Below, piece by piece: positions 16,433 through 23,920 of a stretch of 64,000 bases of DNA (positions are counted from its first letter, which is position 1; each line of letters begins with the position of its first letter). Source of the DNA: GCA-002708145 sp045562755. Lineage in GTDB: Bacteria; Chloroflexota; Dehalococcoidia; Lucifugimonadales; Lucifugimonadaceae. The notes under the pieces were generated by a model. That model ran no database searches, was not told the origin of the DNA, and saw nothing but the letters and a program-made list of their open reading frames with translations. The DNA lies in the NCBI GenBank assembly GCA_045562755.1, contig JBJKVF010000005.1, positions 62,001 to 126,000 of the forward strand, in the 5' to 3' direction. Both the position numbers and the translations under genes were made by a program.

Positions 16433-17539
16433 TTATACTATCTTACTTTTCTCTAATAGCTCTTCTTTTTCATTTAGATAGTCTGAAAAACTTCTCACCC
16501 ATTCCTCATCATCATTAAGACTTGGGATTAGTTTGAGTGATTCACCCCCAAGTTTTTCAAAATCTTCATTATTTTCTTCTGCAATTTCCTCTAAAGTTTC
16601 AAGGCAATCAGCAGTAAATGATGGACACGCAACAGAAATTTTCTTAATTCCTTTTTTCGCTAAATCTTCAACCACATCTACAATATTTGGTTGTATCCAT
16701 TGTTCAGGTCCAAATGTACTTTGATAGCAAACCTTGAATGGGATGTCAGGATTGAGCATTTCAGAAACCTTCATTATTTGTTTTACAGAATGAGCTTTAT
16801 AACAAAATTCATTATATTCTGTTACTTTTTCACAACAATTTTCTATTTTTTGACAGTGGCTTTCCGAAGGATCAGCTTTTCTAAGTTGTCTAACTGGTAG
16901 ACCATGAAAACTGAATAAAAGATATTCACTTTCTTGATATTCTTTAGAATTTTTTACACTATCAACGAATGATTTGAGATAAAAGTATTCATCAAAATAA
17001 TGGTCAATTTTTACTATTTCAGGATTATAATTTTCATTTTTTAATACTCTTTCAGCTTCTCTAAATGATGAACCAGATGTTGCCTCTGCATATTGAGGGA
17101 ACATTGATACTAAAAAAAGTTTTTCTGTTCCATTTTCTTTTAGTTTTTTTATCCCATCCTTAATTGAAGGGTTACCATATCTCATACCAATCTGTACATT
17201 ACCATTGGTATAATTTTTTAGTTTTTCTGCAAACTTTATACTATTGACTAATAATGGAGATCCTTGATCTGTCCAAATTCCACTATATTTTTTTATGATT
17301 TTTTTTGGTCTAAAAGGTACAACAATTAGGTTTACAATCATCCATCTCAGAATCGTTGCTATTGAATTTTTAATTTTGTCACTGAATCTGGATCTTTCAG
17401 AAGGTCTAGTGGAGGGATAATCTAACATGTCTGGATCGGATAAAAATTCTTTGAGATATCTTCTTAAAGCAGGGATTGTTGGCTCATCAGGAGTACCAGT
17501 ATTAATTATTAAGTATCCGTTTTTTTTATCTGCTAGCAT
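16433..17539 (-). CDS. hemH: ferrochelatase
   Basis: 368 residues. Inserts ferrous iron into a porphyrin at the end of haem synthesis. The catalytic His is His202 in LLFSFHGLP, and the acidic partner is in ADCLETLEEIAEEN. MFPQYAEATSGS, KVCYQSTFGP and the ACPSFTADCLETLEE end all match the family. A cysteine cluster Cys219, Cys225, Cys226, Cys236 (C-x5-CC-x9-C) follows the His; bacterial ferrochelatases with an internal cluster of this kind bind [2Fe-2S]. GGA sits 5 bases before the ATG. Its neighbours do not include other haem genes. Confidence 0.95.
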   Translation of the reverse strand: MLADKKNGYLIINTGTPDEPTIPALRRYLKEFLSDPDMLDYPSTRPSERSRFSDKIKNSIATILRWMIVNLIVVPFRPKKIIKKYSGIWTDQGSPLLVNSIKFAEKLKNYTNGNVQIGMRYGNPSIKDGIKKLKENGTEKLFLVSMFPQYAEATSGSSFREAERVLKNENYNPEIVKIDHYFDEYFYLKSFVDSVKNSKEYQESEYLLFSFHGLPVRQLRKADPSESHCQKIENCCEKVTEYNEFCYKAHSVKQIMKVSEMLNPDIPFKVCYQSTFGPEQWIQPNIVDVVEDLAKKGIKKISVACPSFTADCLETLEEIAEENNEDFEKLGGESLKLIPSLNDDEEWVRSFSDYLNEKEELLEKSKIV

Positions 17540-17657
17540 TTTTTCCAGGGATGTTTCTTTCTAAACGTAATTTAATTCTACATCACAAATAAAGAGTTAT
17601 AAAGAAATATAAAAAAAAATTGAACAATAAATTTCTTTTTATATTTCTGATTAAAGC

Positions 17658-17686
17658 AGAAAGACCCTGAAAATCAGGGCCTTTCT
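17658..17686 (-). terminator. terminator after the iron-type binding protein
   Basis: Stem AGAAAG-x-CCCTGA / TCAGGG-x-CTTTCT with a 3-base loop and one internal mismatch, 35 bases past the stop of the minus-strand binding-protein gene. The T-rich tail is modest. Confidence 0.65.
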
Positions 17687-17720
17687 TAAATTAGAAACTG
17701 AAAATATGGAGGTTTTTATA

Positions 17721-18824
17721 TTATTGTAAAGCTCCTACTTCAGTAAGAAGTGCTACAGTACCTTCAATATCTTTTAGCTCAGCAATGTCAATATCAAACT
17801 TCTTAATATCTGCCAATGGTGTAAGGTTTCTATTTGGCTTAGCACCATCATTTAATGGATATTCATAAGTTTGAGAAGCAAAGAATTGCTGTCCTACTGG
17901 GCTTAATAAGAATTTTAAGAATTTTTCAGCAGCATCTTTGTTGTCTGATTCTTCTAATATTCCTGCACCAGCTACAAGAACAATTGAGCCTGGGTCATCA
18001 GCGGAGGTATGATAATTTCTAGCCGCGAATGACTCACCATTTTCTGCTATGAATCGGTGTAAGTAGTAGTGATTGACAAATCCTACTTCAATTTCACCTT
18101 TTCCTGCAGCTTCAACTGTTGGTGTGTTTTTGGCATAAAATGTTGGCTCATTTGCCATTATACCTTCTAGCCATGTTTTTGTTTTCTTTTCACCCCAAGT
18201 TAGTCTCATTCCAGTAACCATTGTGTGGAATGAACTATTTGTTGGAGGGAATCCAATTTTACCTTTCCATTTAGGGTCAGTAAAACCTTTTAAAGATGCT
18301 GGTAGGTCAGCAGGATCAACTGCATCAGTGTTGTATACTACAACTCTTGCTCTACCTGAAGTTCCAACCCATTTTCCTTGTGGGTCACTTGCCCACTCTG
18401 GAACCATAGCGACTACGTCACTTGAAAGTGTGGTTAGCATTGAGTCAACAGAGCCTAATCCACCTGGGTCTTGAGCAAAATATACATCAGCTGGTGTCTT
18501 ACTACCTTCTTCAAGTAGTGTTGCTGCCAAAGCTGTAGTTTTTCCATAATTTACTTGAACTTCTATACCAGAAGTCGCTTGGAATTGATCAATAAGTGGT
18601 TGTACTAGTGACTCACCTCTACCGGAGTAAATAACTAACGGTTTAGCTTCTTCAGTTACCATTACTTCTTTTTCAACAACTTTTTCAACAACTACAGTTA
18701 CTGGTACTTCTTTTTCTACCTCAACTATTTTTTCAATAGTTTCAGTATCAGATGAACATGCAAAGATAACAATACTGAACATTGAAATTAGTAGAAAAGA
18801 TAATAATTTATAATTTTTAAACAT
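17721..18824 (-). CDS. Fe(3+)-type ABC solute-binding lipoprotein (FbpA/FutA-like)
   Basis: Starts at ATG 18824 with AGGA 6 bases upstream; an upstream in-frame start at 18851 has no site. The lipobox IFAC comes first, then a Val/Glu-rich linker (IEKIVEVEKEVPVTVV...) typical of Chloroflexota binding proteins, then the type II periplasmic fold. LVIYSGRGESLVQPLID opens the domain. GFVNHYYLHR carries the paired tyrosines used by FbpA/FutA proteins to ligate ferric iron, and AGAGILEES and FLLSPVGQQFF complete it. No permease or ATPase gene is next to it, so its transporter is elsewhere. Ferric iron is the likely ligand. Confidence 0.85.
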   Translation of the reverse strand: MFKNYKLLSFLLISMFSIVIFACSSDTETIEKIVEVEKEVPVTVVVEKVVEKEVMVTEEAKPLVIYSGRGESLVQPLIDQFQATSGIEVQVNYGKTTALAATLLEEGSKTPADVYFAQDPGGLGSVDSMLTTLSSDVVAMVPEWASDPQGKWVGTSGRARVVVYNTDAVDPADLPASLKGFTDPKWKGKIGFPPTNSSFHTMVTGMRLTWGEKKTKTWLEGIMANEPTFYAKNTPTVEAAGKGEIEVGFVNHYYLHRFIAENGESFAARNYHTSADDPGSIVLVAGAGILEESDNKDAAEKFLKFLLSPVGQQFFASQTYEYPLNDGAKPNRNLTPLADIKKFDIDIAELKDIEGTVALLTEVGALQ

Positions 18825-18978
18825 TTTTTTCCTATTAATTATTATTAACATTTTTTTTCGACATTTTGAATTCTATACTATTTAAGTATACAAATGTAAA
18901 GAAAAAAAACAAAAGTATACTTTATTGAAATTTAGTAGATTTTTTTATATATTTTAGAAATTATTATTATTAGAGAAA

Positions 18979-19710
18979 TTATTTTTTTGGCTTGTAATTT
19001 ATTCCCTTAAGATTACCTTCATTATAAATAGAGTCCCAATTTTCAAGAAAAGTTTGATTCCATTCATCAGTTAATTTTGATTTAATCATTTGTTCAAAAA
19101 TTGGCCAAAAAATTATTATTCCATCTGCTCCATCAATTATTGCTTTGTGGGCTGTAGAAATAGATCTAACTAAAGCAGCTGTTATATATGGTCTATTTTC
19201 CCATTGATTGAAAGTTGATTTAATTTCTCTTACTAGTTGAGTTGGATCTTTTCCCACATCTGTAAATGGTTCACAGAAGGGTAGAACATGGTCTACACCT
19301 GCATTTGCTGCTAATACAGCCTGATTCAAGGTGAAAATAGTTGTACAAAATGTTTCAATATTAGCTTTCTTTAGCTCAGTAAATGCTCCTAAAGCATGCT
19401 CGCTCATAGGAATTTTTAAAATTATTCTTTCTGATAATTTTGTAAAAGCTTCACCGACATCGAGTAACTCATTAGTCGAATGCCCATCTATCTCTATAGC
19501 AATTTTTTTATCAGTTATATCTAAGTATCTTTTTGTAAGATCGATTATCGATCCATATTTATCAGTAAGTTCTTTGAGGACTACTGTGTTGGTTACGATG
19601 CCTTTTACCCCTTTATTCATCCAATGTTTTAAGTCTTCAGGATCTCCAGCTAACCATACATCGGGAGCTGATGATATTTTCATATTATTTGCAGCATTTA
19701 TTATTTTCAT
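18979..19710 (-). CDS. transaldolase / fructose-6-phosphate aldolase-like protein
   Basis: 243 residues, the size of the small transaldolase (TalC/FSA) branch. GIVTNTVVL corresponds to the TNPSL strand, ILKIPMSEHA carries the Schiff-base lysine, and TTIFTLNQAVLAANAGVDHVLPF matches the TAIFSxxQA-x3-A-AGA-x-YVSPF segment. The usual GR after PF is replaced by CEP. A class I aldolase acting on a sugar phosphate is likely; transaldolase activity proper is not certain. Fair ribosome site (GAGA) before the ATG. Confidence 0.85.
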   Translation of the reverse strand: MKIINAANNMKISSAPDVWLAGDPEDLKHWMNKGVKGIVTNTVVLKELTDKYGSIIDLTKRYLDITDKKIAIEIDGHSTNELLDVGEAFTKLSERIILKIPMSEHALGAFTELKKANIETFCTTIFTLNQAVLAANAGVDHVLPFCEPFTDVGKDPTQLVREIKSTFNQWENRPYITAALVRSISTAHKAIIDGADGIIIFWPIFEQMIKSKLTDEWNQTFLENWDSIYNEGNLKGINYKPKK

Positions 19711-19788
19711 ATTTATCTCATTTATGTTTTTGGGTGATATTTAATTTATAACATTCTTTTAAGATATATGAAATAAGTCATTATGTAC

Positions 19789-19818
19789 AAAAAGCACTTG
19801 AGGCTACAAGTGCTTTTT
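19789..19818. terminator. bidirectional terminator hairpin
   Basis: A perfect 12-bp stem AAAAAGCACTTG / CAAGTGCTTTTT, 6-base loop, with T5 on either strand. It can end transcripts from the small minus-strand ORF at 19874. Confidence 0.8.
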
Positions 19819-19873
19819 GACAGGAGATTAGTAGTTAATTATTCTTGTGGATTAGTCAAGAACAAAAAAGAAT

Positions 19874-19987
19874 TTAAATGCTAGTTGCTATAGCTCCAAT
19901 AACAAGAATGAGTAAGTAAAAAGATACAAGTAAAAGTGATTTTTTGTTATCTTTTTTTATTATTTTATGAACTTGATTGTCTTGCAT
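19874..19987 (-). CDS. small single-helix protein (37 aa)
   Basis: ORF with a charged start (MQDNQVHKIIKKDNKK) followed by one hydrophobic helix (SLLLVSFYLLILVIGAIATSI) ending at the stop. It is immediately followed by a strong terminator, which supports an independent transcript. The ribosome site is weak (AAGAGAAA at a long spacing). No homologue recognised. Confidence 0.45.
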   Translation of the reverse strand: MQDNQVHKIIKKDNKKSLLLVSFYLLILVIGAIATSI

Positions 19988-20066
19988 TATATATTTCTCT
20001 TTCTTGTGTTTTAATTTACTATTCTAAATACTATTTTCATGCTTATTTATTAAATATAAATTTCCG

Positions 20067-20129
20067 AAATGTAAAATTTATGTAACATAAATATTTACTT
20101 AATAATTTCGAAACATAAATTTTACATTT
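20067..20129 (+). promoter_or_regulatory. operator with GlnR-like boxes before amt
   Basis: A 17-bp exact inverted repeat: AAATGTAAAATTTATGT at 20067-20083 and its complement at 20113-20129, 29 bases between. Inside are GTAAA (20071) and GTAAC (20082) exactly 11 bases apart, and GAAAC (20110) facing TTTAC (20121), again 11 apart. The form GTNAC/GAAAC with 6-base gaps is the pattern bound by GlnR-type OmpR-family regulators. The ammonium transporter starts 67 bases downstream. Confidence 0.6.
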
Positions 20130-20196
20130 GCGCAATAAGTCTCTTTTAAGATTCATAATAGTGAAAAAATAAAAAAATCTTAAAGGAGATTACAAA

Positions 20197-21456
20197 ATGG
20201 ATACTTTTAATCCTATGTATCTTGATATAGTCTGGGTCTTATTTGCTACTGTATTAGTTTTCCTTATGCAGGCAGGTTTTGCATTATTGGAAGCTGGAGC
20301 AACTAGGGCTAAGAACTCTATCAACATAATTATGAAAAATGTAATGGATATTTCATTAGGTTCATTATTCTTTTGGTTAGTCGGTTTTGGTTTGATGTTT
20401 GGTACAAACAGCAGTGGCTGGATAGGTACAAATAACTTCGCACTTTCAGAAATCGATACTACCTCTGATACTGCAGCTTTTGATTTTGCATTTTTTATTT
20501 TCCAAACGGTTTTCGCAGCAACAGCAGCAACAATTATTTCTGGTGCTGTAGCTGAAAGAACTAAGTTTGCTGCTTATCTTATATATGCTATAGCAGTAAC
20601 AGCTATTATTTACCCAATTTTTGGTTCCTGGGTATGGGGTGGAGGTTGGCTAAATGATGTTGGACCAGGATTTATTGACTTTGCTGGTTCTACAGTGGTT
20701 CACAGTGTTGGTGGTTGGGCTGCGCTAGCAGGAGCTATCGTAGTTGGTCCAAGGTTAGGTAAATATGCAAAAGATAATACTCCCATAAGAATACCTGGTC
20801 ACTCTGTAGTGCTAATGGCATTGGGTGTATTTGTTCTTTGGTTTGGTTGGTTTGGATTCAACGCTGGATCTACTGTTTCAGGTAATGACGGATCTATTGC
20901 AACAATCTTTATAACAACAAATCTTGCTGCAGCAGCTGGAGCGGTAGGAGCAATGACACTTTCATACTTAATATGGAAAAGATTTGATGTTTACATGACT
21001 CTGAACGGTGTTATTGCAGGACTAGTTTCTATTACTGCAGGTTGTGCAAACATGGGACCAGGAATGGCATTAATTGTTGGTCTTATTGGTGGATTTGTAG
21101 TTGTTGGATCAGCAACTTTACTAGAAGTTGTTTTAAAGGTTGATGACCCTGTAGGAGCTATAGCTGCACATGGATTTGCCGGAGCATGGGGAACTATTGC
21201 TGTAGGTTTATTTGCTCAAGCAGAATTCGGAGGTGTAGATGGCTTATTCTTTGGAGGTGGAGCTGGCCAATTAGGTGCTCAAATAGTTGGTGTTTTAGCT
21301 GCATTTGTCTTTGTTTTTACATCTTCTTTTATAGTTTTCAAACTTATAGATATAACTATAGGAATGAGAGTTTCAAAGAAAGAAGAAGAAGTGGGTCTAG
21401 ATGTTATTGAACACAGTGCATCTGGATATCCTGACTTCACAGAAGTGAAGAAATAA
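20197..21456 (+). CDS. amt: ammonium transporter 1
   Basis: 419 residues, 11 transmembrane helices of the Amt/MEP/Rh family; conducts ammonium into the cell. The twin pore histidines are His169 (TVVHSVGGW) and His325 (AAHGFAGAWG), and the WFGWFGFNAGS signature is intact. It ends with a charged cytoplasmic tail (SKKEEEVGLDVIEH) of the kind that contacts PII proteins. AAGGAG before the ATG. A hairpin and then a winged-helix regulator gene follow. Paralog of the gene at 44975. Confidence 0.95.
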   Translation: MDTFNPMYLDIVWVLFATVLVFLMQAGFALLEAGATRAKNSINIIMKNVMDISLGSLFFWLVGFGLMFGTNSSGWIGTNNFALSEIDTTSDTAAFDFAFFIFQTVFAATAATIISGAVAERTKFAAYLIYAIAVTAIIYPIFGSWVWGGGWLNDVGPGFIDFAGSTVVHSVGGWAALAGAIVVGPRLGKYAKDNTPIRIPGHSVVLMALGVFVLWFGWFGFNAGSTVSGNDGSIATIFITTNLAAAAGAVGAMTLSYLIWKRFDVYMTLNGVIAGLVSITAGCANMGPGMALIVGLIGGFVVVGSATLLEVVLKVDDPVGAIAAHGFAGAWGTIAVGLFAQAEFGGVDGLFFGGGAGQLGAQIVGVLAAFVFVFTSSFIVFKLIDITIGMRVSKKEEEVGLDVIEHSASGYPDFTEVKK

Positions 21457-21473
21457 ACAGAAATTAGATTATA

Positions 21474-21514
21474 TTTTTGACCCTAGATTTTCAACTTATA
21501 TCTAGGGTCGAAAA
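21474..21514 (+). terminator. hairpin between amt and the winged-helix gene
   Basis: Stem GACCCTAGAT / ATCTAGGGTC, extended by T4/A4 and a T-G pair; 11-base loop. The T-run is on the left side only, so for rightward transcription it lacks a terminator tail. It may be a partial stop or a processing site lowering expression of the downstream regulator, or a terminator for leftward reads. Confidence 0.55.
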
Positions 21515-21526
21515 TAAGGAGAAACT

Positions 21527-21805
21527 ATGCTTGAAATAGATGACAATTTATTCGAAATTTCATATGAAAATAAAGTACTAAACTTGTGCTATAAGGAATA
21601 TGAACTTCTTAAGTTGTTGATTAATAATTCAAATAAAATTTTATCTAGAGACGAGATCATAGATAATTTTTGGAGAGACAAGCAAATTAAATCTCGTGTA
21701 GTTGATACTTATATTTGTCGGATTAGAGGAAAATTGAAAAAATATGGTCATCCAGGAATTTTAGCTGTAAAAAAAAGAGGTTTTCGCCTATTAGAAGCTT
21801 CTTAA
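21527..21805 (+). CDS. stand-alone OmpR/PhoB-type winged-helix DNA-binding protein
   Basis: 92 residues that are nearly all one C-terminal effector domain of OmpR-family response regulators. The beta hairpin NKVLNLCYKEYELLKLLINN is followed by NKILSRDEIIDNFW, then the recognition helix and wing RVVDTYICRIRGKLKKYG...VKKRGFRLL. There is no receiver domain and no room for one. AAGGAG is well placed at the ATG. It lies just behind amt; GlnR, which controls ammonium uptake in several Gram-positive groups, carries the same DNA-binding domain. I infer a nitrogen regulator, but that rests on position and on the boxes before both amt genes. Confidence 0.85.
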   Translation: MLEIDDNLFEISYENKVLNLCYKEYELLKLLINNSNKILSRDEIIDNFWRDKQIKSRVVDTYICRIRGKLKKYGHPGILAVKKRGFRLLEAS

Positions 21806-21855
21806 TCTTCTAATATTATTAGAATAATTTTAAATTATTATATAAAATTACCTTT

Positions 21856-22611
21856 ATGAAAAATATTTTAATTACTGGTATTTCCGGAAAAGTAGGCAGT
21901 GTAATTACTGCAAAGCTTAAAGAAAACTACAACATTAGTGGGGTTGATTTAAAAAAATCAAACTTAGCTACTACTACTATAGCCGACTGTACAAACCTAG
22001 AAGAAGTATTGCCTGTTTTCAAAGGGATAGATGTTGTAATAGATTTAGCAAGCGATCCAAACCAATATAGTGATTGGAATGTGATTCATGATACTAACCT
22101 ATTGTGTACCTCAACTGCTCTCGAAGCATCAAGGATTTCAGGAGTGAAAAGATTTATTTTCGCAAGTTCTAATCATGCTACTGGAATGTATGAATTTGAT
22201 AGCCCTTATAAAGAAATAGTTGAAGGTGAATACTCGAAAGTAAACAAAGATAACTTACCATTAATTAGTACCGAAATGCCTATTAGACCAGATGGACCTT
22301 ATGGAATAGGTAAGGCATTTGGTGAAGCTTCAGGGAGATATTATTCTGACAAATATGACATCTCGGTCATGTGTCTAAGAATAGGATCACTAAATTCAGA
22401 GTCAGCTCCAACTAATATTAGGCATTTTGCTACACTTTTGACACATAATGATTTAGCAAGATTGATTACTGCTTGTGTAGAAGCACCTATCGAAATACGA
22501 TTCGGTATTTATTATGGTGTATCAAATAATAAGTGGAAATTTTGGGATACTAGTAACTCTTATAAAGACTTAAATTATCAGCCTGAAGATGATGCAGAAT
22601 TATTTAGATAG
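21856..22611 (+). CDS. udh: uronate dehydrogenase-like NAD-dependent SDR
   Basis: 251 residues, extended-SDR fold. Nucleotide loop TGISGKVG at the start, IDLASDP, SSNHATG with the catalytic Ser, and YGIGK (Tyr-x3-Lys). The segments FASSNHATG-x-Y, RPDGPYGIGKAFGE, MCLRIGS and the ending WWD/FWDTSNSYKDLNYQPEDDAE match uronate dehydrogenase, which oxidises galacturonate or glucuronate to the aldaric acid lactone. Acid-sugar-dehydratase-like enolases nearby would act on such products. A related NAD-dependent epimerase is the alternative. Confidence 0.75.
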   Translation: MKNILITGISGKVGSVITAKLKENYNISGVDLKKSNLATTTIADCTNLEEVLPVFKGIDVVIDLASDPNQYSDWNVIHDTNLLCTSTALEASRISGVKRFIFASSNHATGMYEFDSPYKEIVEGEYSKVNKDNLPLISTEMPIRPDGPYGIGKAFGEASGRYYSDKYDISVMCLRIGSLNSESAPTNIRHFATLLTHNDLARLITACVEAPIEIRFGIYYGVSNNKWKFWDTSNSYKDLNYQPEDDAELFR

Positions 22612-22618
22612 CTTAGGA

Positions 22619-22702
22619 TTATAATAAAGGAGTGATAACAAGCATCACAACTATTAATAATCCTACTAATACTCCTAGTAGTTTTAAGAAATTAATTATC
22701 AT
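22619..22702 (-). CDS. possible 27-residue single-helix protein
   Basis: Minus-strand ORF in the 201-base gap before the dienelactone hydrolase gene: MIINFLKLLG, then an uninterrupted hydrophobic helix ending VITPLL. No ribosome site is visible. Listed because it repeats the design of other tiny ORFs in this window. Confidence 0.25.
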   Translation of the reverse strand: MIINFLKLLGVLVGLLIVVMLVITPLL

Positions 22703-22812
22703 AAAAAAATTTTATCAAAATTTTTCATACTGTTATCTAATACATTTACTTCATTTTTTAACATATATTTGATATAAAAATTTTAATTATTAAATTTTAT
22801 TTAGGAGCAAAT

Positions 22813-23616
22813 ATGAAAAAATATAAAACTCATGATTATGAAGGTTTAATTGCTGAAACTATAAAAATTAAATCGGATAATAAAACTTTTGACAGTTGGG
22901 GCGATGGTAAGAATGATGAAATTAATGCATATTTTGCTAAACCACTAACAAAAAATCCTGATGATAAATTTCCAGTAGTTGTATTAATACATCATCTTCC
23001 TGGTTGGGATGAATTATATAAAGAATTTACTAGAAAATTTGCTCATCATGGTTTTTTAGCTATCTGTCCTGATTTGTATTACAGAGAAGGAAATGGTACG
23101 CCTGAAGATGTTGCTGCTCAAGTGAGGTCTTTAGGTGGTGTATCTGATAAGCAAGTAATTGGAGATTTATTAGGTGCTTCGAATTTTATATCTGAACTAG
23201 ACATACATAATGGAAAATTTGGATTATTTGGGACATGTTCTGGCGGAAGGCATGGCTTTTTGACTGGGTGTAAAACTGATAGATTTGATGCGATTGTTGA
23301 GTGTTGGGGTGGTAATGTAATAATGGATGAAAGTAATATTACTGAAAAACAACCTGAGTCACCTGCTTCCTTAACCAAAGATTTTTCAGGTTCATTATTA
23401 GGTCTTTTTGGAAATGATGATGTTTCACCCCCTCCAGAACAGGTTGATGAGCATGAAAAATTGTTAAAAGAGCATAATAAAGATTATGTTTTTCATAGAT
23501 ATGACGGAGCTGGACATGGATTTATGTATCATGATAGACCTTTATATAAACAAGAACAATCAGTCGATGCCTGGGTAAAAGTAATGGAATTTTTTGAAGA
23601 TAAATTAGGAGGATAA
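22813..23616 (+). CDS. dienelactone hydrolase family protein
   Basis: 267 residues, alpha/beta hydrolase fold. Nucleophile elbow GTCSGG with the cysteine typical of dienelactone hydrolases, a late FGNDD strand for the acid and GAGHGFM for the histidine. HHLPGWDELYKEFTRKFAHHGF corresponds to the oxyanion and first-helix region. Cytoplasmic; cleaves enol-lactones or esters. The gene is 2 bases upstream of a DUF6295-like gene and shares its message. GGAG is well placed at the ATG. Confidence 0.88.
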   Translation: MKKYKTHDYEGLIAETIKIKSDNKTFDSWGDGKNDEINAYFAKPLTKNPDDKFPVVVLIHHLPGWDELYKEFTRKFAHHGFLAICPDLYYREGNGTPEDVAAQVRSLGGVSDKQVIGDLLGASNFISELDIHNGKFGLFGTCSGGRHGFLTGCKTDRFDAIVECWGGNVIMDESNITEKQPESPASLTKDFSGSLLGLFGNDDVSPPPEQVDEHEKLLKEHNKDYVFHRYDGAGHGFMYHDRPLYKQEQSVDAWVKVMEFFEDKLGG

Positions 23617-23618
23617 AT

Positions 23619-23873
23619 ATGTGTACAATGATAGCTGAAAAAGCGAAAATAAATGCTTCAGGTAAAAAGGATAATTTACAGATAGCTTTAGATTCATGTG
23701 ATGTTTATTATGACCATCCTGATCATGTTGATGGTGAGCATGCAATTATTTTGAGTTTTAACAACGAAAAGAATCCAATTAGCTCTAGAATTACATTAGA
23801 GTTGACTGCTGATTCTGCTATAAAGATAATGGAAAAAATTAATGTTGCCTTGAAGCGAGGAAATTTTAGTTAA
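23619..23873 (+). CDS. DUF6295-like small protein
   Basis: 84 residues starting MCTMIAEKAKI, then DVYYDHPDHVDGEHAIILSF and LELTADSAIKIMEKINVAL. This pattern (M-C-T at the start, YYDHP-x-H, ELSAESA) matches the DUF6295 family as I remember it; function unknown. It follows the dienelactone hydrolase gene directly, with GAGGA at the end of that gene as its ribosome site. The conserved His/Asp/Cys residues could bind a metal, but that is a guess. Confidence 0.65.
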   Translation: MCTMIAEKAKINASGKKDNLQIALDSCDVYYDHPDHVDGEHAIILSFNNEKNPISSRITLELTADSAIKIMEKINVALKRGNFS

Positions 23874-23920
23874 AAAAATTGATCATAATATAAGAGTTTA
23901 AGTATACGAGAGAGAGTAAT

